Source: Alphaproteobacteria bacterium
GTDB lineage: Bacteria; Pseudomonadota; Alphaproteobacteria; Rhizobiales; Beijerinckiaceae
Assembly: GCA_009920595.1 (NCBI GenBank)
Contig: RFZR01000053.1
Coordinates: forward strand, 1-8,731
Length of the DNA stretch: 8,731 nt
Reading direction: 5' to 3'
Within the stretch, counting starts at the first letter, position 1, and every line of letters begins with the position of its first letter. The notes below the pieces were generated by a model, which ran no database searches, was not told the origin of the DNA, and saw nothing but the letters and a program-made list of their open reading frames with translations. This document shows, one piece after another, positions 1-7,307 of the stretch. A program made the translations under genes and the position numbers.

Positions 1-596
1 GCATACCATTCGGGTTCTGCATATTCTTTGCCTTCGGTGATACCGAGGAGATATCCTGTGCCAGCGATGACAATGAAAAGATTATAACCAACTACAACAA
101 ACCACGGCGACAGATCGCCCGCTAAACGAGCCTGACAGGTGCGTTGAACGACATAAAGTGAAGTTGCAAGAAGTACATTGCCACCAAAAGCAAAAATCAC
201 AGCGGACGTATGCAGCGGGCGAAGGCGACCAAAACTTGTCCAAGGCAAATCGAAATTGAGAAACGGGTAGGCTAATTGCAGCGCAATGATGAGGCCAACT
301 GTGAATCCTGCAACACCCCAAAACAAAGCTGCAAGTGTGGCGAATTTCACCGGCCCGAAATTATAATTGGGTTTGCCGTCGATTATCTCAGGCGTTTCGA
401 CTTCCCGCGCGTAATAGCGATTGATGATGGTAAAAACAGCAGCCACGCCGGAAGCCGCGAAGATATAGGCGTGAAACGCATATTCGGGCGTATAGGCTTT
501 TGCCGCTACGATGAGAGCGCCAAGCGCGAAGGCGGCCGAAAGAAGCGCAAGCGCCATTTCGCCAAGCCTCATTTTTTTATGAGAAGCGATATCCAT
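1..596 (-). CDS. ccoN: cbb3-type cytochrome c oxidase subunit I, N-terminal part (cut by window edge)
   Basis: The minus strand from 596 down to the window edge is open for 198 codons with no stop. CcoN is the catalytic subunit of the cbb3 oxidase in the inner membrane, reducing O2 to water at low oxygen with electrons from CcoO/CcoP. Five hydrophobic stretches are visible (about residues 12–35, 40–60, 83–110, 129–150 and 163–185). The family signature GRLRPLHTSAVIFAFGGN spans residues 123–140; its His129 is the expected low-spin heme b ligand. It is followed by GYLLGI (181–186) and KEYAEPEWY (190–198), also typical of CcoN. His129 is far from the start, so this is the long alphaproteobacterial form with an N-terminal extension. 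The start is supported by AGGTGGG (608–602) five bases upstream of the ATG. The binuclear-centre ligands lie beyond the window. ccoO, ccoQ and ccoP would be expected to follow, but this cannot be seen. Confidence 0.95.
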   Translation of the reverse strand, partial: MDIASHKKMRLGEMALALLSAAFALGALIVAAKAYTPEYAFHAYIFAASGVAAVFTIINRYYAREVETPEIIDGKPNYNFGPVKFATLAALFWGVAGFTVGLIIALQLAYPFLNFDLPWTSFGRLRPLHTSAVIFAFGGNVLLATSLYVVQRTCQARLAGDLSPWFVVVGYNLFIVIAGTGYLLGITEGKEYAEPEWY

Positions 597-690
597 AATG
601 TCCCACCTGTCTGGGGGCCGGATTCTCACTTGTCGGAAGTTTTCGCGGATCGACCCCAGCTCACAATCGCGAGCTCTGCGGCAGCTGACA

Positions 691-704
691 TTGACGCAGA
701 TCAA
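691..704 (-). promoter_or_regulatory. Fnr/FixK-type anaerobox upstream of ccoN
   Basis: On the minus strand this reads TTGAT-CTGC-GTCAA and differs from the TTGAT-N4-ATCAA consensus at one of ten specified bases. Its centre is about 101 bp from the ccoN ATG. If it acted at the usual class II position (-41.5), transcription would start near 656 and leave a leader of about 60 nt. A weak -10-like GATTGT lies at 668–663 (minus strand). Fnr-type activation of ccoNOQP is well established in alphaproteobacteria, and the Fnr-like regulator is encoded immediately upstream. Nothing else is evident in the 161-bp gap 597–757. A short CGAAG/CTTCG inverted repeat at 735–752 lacks the T-run of a terminator. 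Confidence 0.7.
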
Positions 705-757
705 AAACAGCCGAAGAGATTATGAGACGAAGGTCGAAGGTAGGTTTCTTCGCGTTG

Positions 758-1501
758 TCAAAGTGCCAATGCGTCGAAGTAGTTCTGATCTACGAAACGG
801 ATGCCATCAGGCACGATCACGAGTTTACGATCGCGCTGCATCTGATTGATCACACGGCTCACAGTCTCAATGGTCAGCCCCAGATAATCGGCGATGTCTT
901 GGCGTCCCATGGGGAGGCGGATCAGGCCCGGCTCATGCCCCGCAATGCGCGACCATCTTTTTTTCATCTCGACAAGAAAACTGGCGAGCTTTTCTTCCGC
1001 CGTCAGCCGACCGAGGAGAACCATATGATCCTGCGCCATATTGAGATCATGGGACGCAAATTCGTGCATTTTTTTGATTAACTGCGGATTTTTATCAGCA
1101 AAAGCCTCAAAAACGGATCGCCTGAAGCGGCAAGCCACCACGGGCGTTACGGCTTCTGCGCTATAGCGCCACGTTTTCTCCAAAGAGAGCCCGAGAAAAT
1201 CGCCGGGCAAGGCAAAACCTGTAACCTGCCGCCGCCCGTCGGGGAGAGAGCGGATTAAACGGGCGACCCCAGCAGTCAGATTAAAGACAGAAGACGCTTC
1301 ATCTTCCTCATGAAACAGCACGACCCGCTCATCGAATACCGAATCTGAGGCTATGTCTTCAAGCTGGGTGAGCTCTTCAGCATCAAGTGCCTGACAAATA
1401 CTTAAATGGCGCACGCCACAAAAACGGCACTCGTCGCCCCGAGACCGGAGCGCGCAGCCGGAATGGCCGTCATGGTCGGAAAGCCGAGCAGTGTTGTCCA
1501 T
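758..1501 (-). CDS. fnrN: Oxygen-sensing Crp/Fnr-family transcriptional regulator, FnrN type
   Basis: This 247-residue protein is a full-length Crp/Fnr regulator. Near its N-terminus Cys25, Cys28 and Cys36 form the C-x2-C-x7-C pattern, and Cys124 lies in the central region. These four cysteines are the expected ligands of an oxygen-labile [4Fe-4S] cluster, which separates Fnr/FnrN from cysteine-free FixK. The cyclic-nucleotide-binding-like beta-roll covers about residues 45–130, the dimerisation helix about 137–165, and a winged helix-turn-helix about 168–240. The recognition helix contains E212-x2-S215-R216, the E-xx-SR set that reads TTGAT half-sites. The family activates ccoNOQP and other microaerobic genes without oxygen. 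It is transcribed towards ccoN with a 161-bp gap holding an anaerobox. The Shine-Dalgarno sequence is weak (purine-rich AGAGAAGA about 10 bases upstream). I saw no anaerobox in its own upstream region 1502–1681. Generic fnr is an equally acceptable name. Confidence 0.92.
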   Translation of the reverse strand: MDNTARLSDHDGHSGCALRSRGDECRFCGVRHLSICQALDAEELTQLEDIASDSVFDERVVLFHEEDEASSVFNLTAGVARLIRSLPDGRRQVTGFALPGDFLGLSLEKTWRYSAEAVTPVVACRFRRSVFEAFADKNPQLIKKMHEFASHDLNMAQDHMVLLGRLTAEEKLASFLVEMKKRWSRIAGHEPGLIRLPMGRQDIADYLGLTIETVSRVINQMQRDRKLVIVPDGIRFVDQNYFDALAL

Positions 1502-1533
1502 CTGAAGTCTAGTCTTCTCTATTTGTGCTCACC

Positions 1534-1544
1534 CTATCAGATAG
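1534..1544. repeat. Short perfect inverted repeat in the fnrN upstream region
   Basis: CTATC-A-GATAG is a perfect 5-bp-arm inverted repeat about 33 bp upstream of the fnrN start. It could be an operator half-pair or part of the fnrN promoter, but no family consensus known to me fits and it could be chance. The adjacent stretch (1560–1572) has a run of seven G followed by TAACCC. No convincing fnrN promoter with paired -35 and -10 boxes was found in 1502–1611. Confidence 0.2.
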
Positions 1545-1611
1545 ACCGCTTGTTAGACAGGGGGGGTAACCCGCTCCTCTCGCATGGCTTGGAAGATTTA
1601 GGGTCAGCCGC

Positions 1612-1640
1612 TTGTCAAAATAGAATAAAAATTCTAAAAA
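1612..1640 (+). promoter_or_regulatory. Candidate sigma-70 promoter of the iolR-ppc-iol operon
   Basis: A -35-like TTGTCA (1612–1617, 5/6 to consensus) is followed after 17 bp by a -10-like TAAAAA (1635–1640, 4/6). This places a start near 1647, about 35 nt upstream of the iolR ATG. Both candidate IolR sites (1622–1653) overlap this interval, as expected for an autorepressed operon. A second -10-like TATTCT (1653–1658) would need a different -35. The call is by eye and the A/T-rich stretch makes chance matches likely. Confidence 0.4.
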
Positions 1641-1653
1641 GAATAAAAATTCT
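1622..1653. promoter_or_regulatory. Tandem IolR-type operator (two 14-bp palindromes)
   Basis: AGAATAAAAATTCT occurs at 1622–1635 and again at 1640–1653, with 18 bp between centres and an AAAA spacer. Each copy is an inverted repeat (AGAAT–AAAA–ATTCT) and fits AGAA-N6-TTCT. This is close to the GGAA-N6-TTCC motif reported for IolR in Sinorhizobium. The facing arms between copies form a third, interlocked inverted repeat (ATTCT-AAAA-AGAAT, 1631–1644). The site sits 28 bp upstream of the iolR ATG. Binding of the RpiR-type protein encoded next to it is inferred, with release probably triggered by a phosphorylated inositol intermediate as in other IolR systems. Confidence 0.65.
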
Positions 1654-1681
1654 ATTCTTATGGACTCGGGCCCGTTTTCTT

Positions 1682-2512
1682 ATGGCAATGGCACACCCCC
1701 CGCATGATTATGCCGAGCTCAAAGACCGCCTCGTCCATGAGGGCGAAGCTTTGCCGCGTCGATTGAAACAGGTTGCAGCGGCGCTTTTGAAAAATCCGGA
1801 TGAAATTGCCCTTTCAACCGTCGCTCAGCTTGCCGAAAAAATGGATGTACAACCGTCAACCCTTGTGCGTTTTGCGCAAGTTTTAGGGTTTCGCGGATTT
1901 TCTGACCTTCAATTATTATTTCGCAATCGGCTACGCGAAAGCTCGGCAGATCACCGCGCGCGGCTCAAAACACTCACCCAAAAAGGAACAGCAAGACTAT
2001 TCGATGAGTTTGCCGAGGCCACCATCGCTTCTTTTGAGTTGGCGCGTCAAACTCTAGATCCAGAACGAATAGACGCGGCCGTTCAAAGCCTATCCGATGC
2101 GGATACAATCTATCTGGTTGCGAGCGGACGCACTTTTCCTGCCGCGACTTATGCGGCCTATGCCTTCGGGGCTTTAGGCATAAAAGCGGTACTGGTTGAT
2201 CAAGTCGGCGGATTAGGACGAACACAGATGGCCACCGCCTCGCAAACCGACCTTGTTCTCGCCATCAGCTTCGCCCCTTACGCGCCGGAAACACTGAACT
2301 TAATCGACGCCGCGCGCATGAGCGGAACACCGATTGTCGCGATAACAGACCATGTTATGTCACCTCTCGCGTCCGCTTCAGATATTTGGCTCGAACTCGC
2401 CGAAGCTGATTATGCGTCCTTTCGATCGCTTTCCGCGACATTTGCGCTCATCATGACGCTTTCTGTTGCAGTTGCTAAAAAACGAGGCTTGGAAAAGCCT
2501 GTAAGTTCATGA
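1682..2512 (+). CDS. iolR: RpiR-family transcriptional regulator, probable inositol repressor IolR
   Basis: The product is 276 residues and has the two-domain RpiR layout. An N-terminal helix-turn-helix region (about 20–85) has its core at VAQLAEKMDVQPSTLVRFAQ (47–66). A C-terminal SIS sugar-phosphate-binding domain (about 130–245) includes IYLVASGRTF (143–152) and VLAISFAPY (192–200). The family binds DNA near sugar catabolic genes and senses a phosphosugar; rhizobial IolR proteins share the N-terminal style (PPxDYxxL) and repress iol genes. The open frame extends upstream to 1406, but the ATG at 1682 is preferred because the upstream part crosses the operator and overlaps fnrN. The ATG at 1688 is an alternative. 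No clear Shine-Dalgarno sequence is visible, so initiation may be weak. It is the first gene of the inferred operon, 48 bp before ppc. The iol assignment rests on family and neighbours. Confidence 0.88.
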   Translation: MAMAHPPHDYAELKDRLVHEGEALPRRLKQVAAALLKNPDEIALSTVAQLAEKMDVQPSTLVRFAQVLGFRGFSDLQLLFRNRLRESSADHRARLKTLTQKGTARLFDEFAEATIASFELARQTLDPERIDAAVQSLSDADTIYLVASGRTFPAATYAAYAFGALGIKAVLVDQVGGLGRTQMATASQTDLVLAISFAPYAPETLNLIDAARMSGTPIVAITDHVMSPLASASDIWLELAEADYASFRSLSATFALIMTLSVAVAKKRGLEKPVSS

Positions 2513-2560
2513 ACAGAGTATGCGTAATCAAATTTAACTCCTCACAATGAGCCCAACACG

Positions 2561-5326
2561 ATGAGACAAGATCGCGCATCCACACCACTTCCTGATGAAG
2601 ACTCTGCCAAGGATTTTCCCCTCCGCGAAGACATCCGTCTTTTGGGAAGACTGCTCGGCGAAACCATTCATGATTGTGATGGAGAACAAATTTTCTCGAT
2701 CGTCGAAATCATTCGTCGTACGTCAATTCAGTTTCATAAAAGTAATGATCTAGCCGTTCGTGCCGATCTTGAATCGATTCTTGATAATCTTTCACCCGAT
2801 CAATCCGCAAAAATTATTCGGGCCTTCAGTCATTTCTCGCATCTCCTCAACCTTGCTGAAGATCAGCACCACATCAGAAGAAATCGTGCGCATGAGATTG
2901 CTGGATCACCTCCGCGTAAGGGAACTTTCTTGAACGTTCTGGCCATGGCCAAGAAGTTCGGAATTGCAAAAAATGACCTTTTTGATTTCTTTGATAAAGC
3001 GCTTGTAAGCCCCGTTCTGACAGCGCACCCGACTGAAGTGCGTAGAAAAAGTACGATGATGCGCGAAATCGAGATTGCTACTTTGCTTGATCGCCGCGAT
3101 CGGATTATTGCAACGCCTGCCGAACGCGCGCGTATCGAAGAAGATATACGCCGCAATATCGTAACCTTGTGGCAAGCTAGTCTGCTTCGCTATACAAAAC
3201 TGACCGTTCTTGATGAAGTACGGAATGGACTTTCTTATTATGATTATACGTTTTTGAATGAAGTACCTGATCTCCATTCCATGATTGAGAGTCATATCCA
3301 TGACTATGATAAAAAATCACCAACGAAACCGATAAAAACATTTTTGAAAGTCGGCAGTTGGATCGGGGGCGACCGCGACGGCAATCCTTATGTCGACGCT
3401 CAGGTTCTTCAAGATACATTCAATGAGCAGTCTGCCCTGATTTTTGACTATTATCATCGTGAAATCGACGCTCTTTCCTTCGAAATACCGCTTCATGACG
3501 GTTTTATAGCTGTGCCTGAAACGGTCATGAAACTTGCAGCGGAAGCAAAGGACCGATCTGTTCATCGCGAACGCGAACCCTATCGTTTGGCACTTTCGCG
3601 TATCAAAGAAATTCTAAAAGAAACTCAGAACTCCCTGTATGATTTTTCAAAATCAAATGATGTGACCTATAAAAACGCCCAAGCCTTCCTTGATGACCTA
3701 AATATCTTGGATCAAGCTTTGCGACAGAGTGGCATTAATATCATCGCCGATGGACGTATGCGCAAATTACGGCGCGCGGTTGATTGTTTTGGTTTCCATC
3801 TTGCCACCGTTGATTTGAGACAGAATTCGCAAGTATATGGACGCGTTATTGCCGAGCTTCTTGAAGCGGTCTATCCCGGCACCAATTATGAGAAACTCAG
3901 CGAAGATGAAAAGATAAAGATTCTCTCAGCGGAATTGACGACCGCACGTCCGCTGATGTCAGAGCATTTAGATTATTCTGAAGAGACGCGAAAGGAAATC
4001 AAGATTTTCCGTGTTGCGGCCAAGCTTATTGATATTTTTGGCCCGCAAGCCATCGAAAATATGATTATTTCAAAAGGAGAATCCGTTTCAGATCTTCTCG
4101 AATTAGCGTTGCTCAACAAAGAAGTTGGACTCATTGATCATAAAGGTCGTTCGAAGATCAATATTGTTCCCCTTTTTGAAACCATAGACGATTTACAACG
4201 TTGCGCCGATGTCATGGATCGGGCCTTCTCCCTGCCAATCTATCGGCGGCTTCTTGAGAGCCGGGATAACCTTCAAGAGGTGATGCTCGGTTATTCTGAC
4301 TCCAATAAGGATGGCGGTTTTGTTACTTCTGGATGGGAACTGTATAAAGCCGAACTGAGACTAATTGAGATTTTTCAAAAGCATAAAATTTCGTTGCGGT
4401 TGTTTCATGGGCGCGGCGGATCTGTGGGTCGTGGTGGCGGTCCAAGCTATGACGCGATTCTGGCTCAACCCCAGGGCGCAGTCGATGGATCAATCCGTAT
4501 CACGGAGCAGGGCGAGATTATCGCCTCGAAATATTCTAATCCGGAAGTGGGCCGAAGAAATCTTGAAATTCTTGCGGCGGCAACACTTGAAGCTTCGCTC
4601 GTTCATTCCGATCAACCGCGACCAAAACCTGAATATCTGGCCGCAATGGATGAAATCTCCGAACATGCCTTCCGCGCCTATAGAGGATTGGTTTATGAGA
4701 CGGAAGGTTTTCTTGATTATTTCTGGAACGCCACAGTCATCAATGAAATCGCAACGTTGAATATCGGCTCTCGCCCTGCGTCACGAACAAAGTCGCGGCG
4801 GATCGAGGATCTGCGTGCTATTCCATGGGTGTTCAGCTGGGCGCAGTCTCGTCTCATGTTGCCTGGATGGTATGGCTTCGGCAGTGCCATCAATGCCTAT
4901 CTGAAAACCCATGGCGAACAGGGTTTAAAGACGCTTCAGACGATGGCTGTTATATGGCCTTTCTTTAAGACGCTTCTTTCAAATATGGATATGGTTCTCT
5001 CAAAGAGCTCGATTGCTATTGCGTCTCGCTATGCGGAACTTGTTCCTGACAAAAAACTTCGTGAAGATATTTTCGGTCGTATCGAGGCAGAATGGCATGA
5101 AACCATTCGCAATCTCTTGGCTATTACAAATAAGAAAACATTGCTCGCCGATAATCCGCTTCTTGCGCGATCAATTCGAAATCGGTTTCCGTATCTTGAT
5201 CCGCTGAATCATCTTCAAGTCGAACTTCTAAAGCAGCAACGCCAGGAAGCCGGCAAAAATCATGTGCTCGAAGGAATTCAACTCACCATCAATGGCATCG
5301 CCGCTGGGCTTCGTAACAGCGGTTAA
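2561..5326 (+). CDS. ppc: Phosphoenolpyruvate carboxylase
   Basis: This 921-residue cytosolic enzyme converts PEP and bicarbonate to oxaloacetate and phosphate, refilling the TCA cycle. Its length is within the family range. Hallmark motifs appear in order: TAHPTEVRRKS (154–164) with catalytic His156; GSWIGGDRDGNP (265–276); PLFET (537–541) with metal ligand Glu540; GYSDSNKDGG (577–586) with metal ligand Asp580 and Lys583; and FHGRGGSVGRGGGP (615–628) with catalytic His616 and Arg624. The C-terminus ends RNSG, close to the family's usual RNTG. Lys815, an Arg at about 873–875, and Asn919 suggest that the aspartate-inhibition site is kept. I see no frameshift or missing catalytic residue. It lies 48 bp after iolR and 30 bp before iolC on the same strand, so co-transcription with inositol genes is likely. 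The start lacks a clear ribosome-binding site. Confidence 0.98.
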   Translation: MRQDRASTPLPDEDSAKDFPLREDIRLLGRLLGETIHDCDGEQIFSIVEIIRRTSIQFHKSNDLAVRADLESILDNLSPDQSAKIIRAFSHFSHLLNLAEDQHHIRRNRAHEIAGSPPRKGTFLNVLAMAKKFGIAKNDLFDFFDKALVSPVLTAHPTEVRRKSTMMREIEIATLLDRRDRIIATPAERARIEEDIRRNIVTLWQASLLRYTKLTVLDEVRNGLSYYDYTFLNEVPDLHSMIESHIHDYDKKSPTKPIKTFLKVGSWIGGDRDGNPYVDAQVLQDTFNEQSALIFDYYHREIDALSFEIPLHDGFIAVPETVMKLAAEAKDRSVHREREPYRLALSRIKEILKETQNSLYDFSKSNDVTYKNAQAFLDDLNILDQALRQSGINIIADGRMRKLRRAVDCFGFHLATVDLRQNSQVYGRVIAELLEAVYPGTNYEKLSEDEKIKILSAELTTARPLMSEHLDYSEETRKEIKIFRVAAKLIDIFGPQAIENMIISKGESVSDLLELALLNKEVGLIDHKGRSKINIVPLFETIDDLQRCADVMDRAFSLPIYRRLLESRDNLQEVMLGYSDSNKDGGFVTSGWELYKAELRLIEIFQKHKISLRLFHGRGGSVGRGGGPSYDAILAQPQGAVDGSIRITEQGEIIASKYSNPEVGRRNLEILAAATLEASLVHSDQPRPKPEYLAAMDEISEHAFRAYRGLVYETEGFLDYFWNATVINEIATLNIGSRPASRTKSRRIEDLRAIPWVFSWAQSRLMLPGWYGFGSAINAYLKTHGEQGLKTLQTMAVIWPFFKTLLSNMDMVLSKSSIAIASRYAELVPDKKLREDIFGRIEAEWHETIRNLLAITNKKTLLADNPLLARSIRNRFPYLDPLNHLQVELLKQQRQEAGKNHVLEGIQLTINGIAAGLRNSG

Positions 5327-5356
5327 ACGATCACGAGCTTCATAGGTATAAGACTC

Positions 5357-7270
5357 ATGGCACAATCCAAAACACTCGATCTCATCGCCATCGGTCGGTC
5401 GTCGGTTGATCTCTATGGTCAGCAGGTTGGCGGCCGCCTTGAGGATATGGCCAGTTTTTCAAAAGCCGTTGGCGGGTCTCCGACAAATATTGCGATCGGA
5501 ACCGCGCGGCTTGGTTTGAAGAGCGGGCTCATTACCCGTGTTGGTGATGAACATATGGGACGTTTTATCCGCGAGCAATTGGAACGGGAAGGTGTCGACG
5601 TCTCCGGTGTTCATACGGACAAAACGCGACTAACGGCACTCGTGTTGCTTGGTATTCGCGATGATAAATCCTTCCCCTTGATTTTCTATCGTTCCGATTG
5701 CGCGGACGCCGCGCTGGATGAGAGTGATATCAAGGAAGACTATATCGCTTCGGCAAAATCCATTGTCGTAACGGGAACGCATTTCGCTAATGCTCATAAT
5801 GCCGCAGCCCAAAAACTGGCGATGAAATTTGCCAAAAAACATGGTGCTAAAATCGTCTTTGATATTGATTATCGTCCTAATCTCTGGGGCCTCGGTGGCC
5901 ATGATGCCGGCGAGGAACGCTATATTAAATCAGGCGACGTGACGGCGCATCTTACTCCCATTCTCGGTGAATGTGATTTGATTGTCGGCACGGAAGAAGA
6001 GGTGATGATTGCCGGCGGTGAAGATACACCACTCGCTGCATTAAAAGCCATCCGTGCTAAATCCTTGGCGATGATTGTCATGAAGCGGGGTCCTATGGGC
6101 TGCGTTGTGTTCCCTGCTGATATTCCTGATGACATCGAAAAAGGACTGAAGGGTCCCGGCTTTCCCGTTGAAGTCTATAATGTGTTAGGCGCCGGTGATG
6201 CATTTATGTCCGGCTTCTTGCGAGGTTGGCTCCGTGGTGAACCCATAGAGACCTGTTGCTCTTATGCCAATGCGGGCGGCGCATTCGCTGTGTCGCGCCT
6301 ATTGTGCTCTGCTGAATATGCGACATTCACCGAGATGCAGCATTTCATAAAATATGGTGCTGAAACACGCGCTGTGCGCCATGACACTGCTCTCACACAT
6401 CTACACTGGACGACGACACGCGACGCAGTAACGTCTTATAAAAAAGCTGATCGTATCTTCGCGTTCGCCATTGATCATCGCGCGCAACTCGAAAAAATAG
6501 CTGATGATTGTGCCGCGCCGCGTGAAAACATAAAAAAATTCAAATTACTCGCACTTGATGCGGCGCTTTCTGTCGCAAAAGGACAAAAGGGTTATGGCAT
6601 GTTGCTTGACGGTACCTATGGCCGTGAAGCTCTCTTTAAAGCGACCGGACATAATCTTTGGATCGGACGACCCGTTGAGGCGCCCGGTTCAAGACCGCTT
6701 GATTTTGAAGGCGGTGGTTCACTGGCTGCAAAGCTTATTGAATGGCCTACCAATCATATCATCAAATGTCTCTGCTTTTATCATCCTGATGATTCTGTTG
6801 ATCTTAGAGAAAAGCAAGATCGTGAATTACTGAGGTTGCATGATGCCGCACGAAAGCTGGGCCGTGAGCTCCTTATCGAGATCATATGCGGTAAACATGG
6901 CGTACTAAAAGATGACACGACCGCATCTGTAATCGATCATCTCTATCAATTAAAAATCAAACCGGATTGGTGGAAACTCGAAGCGCAGCCAAGCCATCAA
7001 GCATGGATCCAGATCGAAAAGACAATTGCGAATAATGATCCCCTGTGTCGTGGGATCATGGTGCTTGGCCTTGATGCGCCTGAAAGCCAGTTAATCGATG
7101 CTTTTCGTCTCGCAAAATCACATCATCTGGTGAAGGGCTTCGCGATCGGACGAACCATTTTTGCCGAGCCGGCTCGGCAATGGCTTGCAAACAAAATTAC
7201 GGACGCTCAAGCGGTTGATGCGATGGCGCAATCATTCTCACGTCTCGTTACGGCTTGGGAAAAAATTTGA
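5357..7270 (+). CDS. iolC: Bifunctional 5-dehydro-2-deoxygluconokinase with C-terminal DUF2090 aldolase-like domain
   Basis: The 637-residue protein joins two domains. The first (about 1–335) is a PfkB/ribokinase-fold kinase: GGSPTNIA (39–46) in the substrate-binding region and GAGDAF (278–283) with catalytic-base Asp281. IolC phosphorylates 5-dehydro-2-deoxy-D-gluconate (DKG). The second (about 345–637) matches the DUF2090 domain commonly fused to proteobacterial IolC. Features there include FAIDHRAQLEK (370–380), LLDGTYG (416–422), PDWWKLE (536–542) and GFAIGRTIF (594–602), consistent with a TIM-barrel class I aldolase. It may cleave DKG-phosphate to dihydroxyacetone phosphate and malonate semialdehyde, replacing a separate IolJ. 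Lys540 is a candidate Schiff-base lysine by analogy with LacD-type aldolases (inference). An AGG lies 10 bases upstream of the ATG. It is 30 bp after ppc and 37 bp before iolB. Confidence 0.95.
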   Translation: MAQSKTLDLIAIGRSSVDLYGQQVGGRLEDMASFSKAVGGSPTNIAIGTARLGLKSGLITRVGDEHMGRFIREQLEREGVDVSGVHTDKTRLTALVLLGIRDDKSFPLIFYRSDCADAALDESDIKEDYIASAKSIVVTGTHFANAHNAAAQKLAMKFAKKHGAKIVFDIDYRPNLWGLGGHDAGEERYIKSGDVTAHLTPILGECDLIVGTEEEVMIAGGEDTPLAALKAIRAKSLAMIVMKRGPMGCVVFPADIPDDIEKGLKGPGFPVEVYNVLGAGDAFMSGFLRGWLRGEPIETCCSYANAGGAFAVSRLLCSAEYATFTEMQHFIKYGAETRAVRHDTALTHLHWTTTRDAVTSYKKADRIFAFAIDHRAQLEKIADDCAAPRENIKKFKLLALDAALSVAKGQKGYGMLLDGTYGREALFKATGHNLWIGRPVEAPGSRPLDFEGGGSLAAKLIEWPTNHIIKCLCFYHPDDSVDLREKQDRELLRLHDAARKLGRELLIEIICGKHGVLKDDTTASVIDHLYQLKIKPDWWKLEAQPSHQAWIQIEKTIANNDPLCRGIMVLGLDAPESQLIDAFRLAKSHHLVKGFAIGRTIFAEPARQWLANKITDAQAVDAMAQSFSRLVTAWEKI

Positions 7271-7294
7271 AATTCCGTTAAGAGGTCAAACGAT

Positions 7295-7299
7295 AAGGA
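7295..7299 (+). promoter_or_regulatory. Ribosome binding site that sets the iolB start
   Basis: AAGGA lies 8 bases upstream of the ATG at 7308. This decides between that start and the longer open frame, which runs back to 7161 inside iolC and would add 49 residues unlike IolB. Confidence 0.75.
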
Positions 7300-7307
7300 A
7301 GCGTTTC

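Noticed and set aside
735..752. Possible fnrN terminator (CGAAG/CTTCG inverted repeat)
   Set aside because: The stem has only 5 bp with an 8-nt loop, and no T-run follows on the minus strand.
276..1081. Three plus-strand open frames at 276–725, 598–849 and 722–1081
   Set aside because: They are antisense to ccoN and fnrN, whose translations match known families, and show no recognisable motif themselves.
1590..1618. fnrN promoter using the perfect minus-strand TTGACA at 1618–1613
   Set aside because: The hexamer 17 bp downstream reads CTTCCA, which is not -10-like; the TTGACA is just the reverse of the plus-strand TTGTCAA.
1406..1681. 92-codon upstream extension of the iolR reading frame
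   Set aside because: It overlaps the fnrN 5' end, runs through the operator and promoter-like region, and the extra residues do not resemble RpiR proteins; the ATG at 1682 fits family length.
1660..1707. Small out-of-frame upstream ORF (15 codons) overlapping the iolR start
   Set aside because: There is no Shine-Dalgarno sequence before its ATG, and short frames of this size arise easily by chance.
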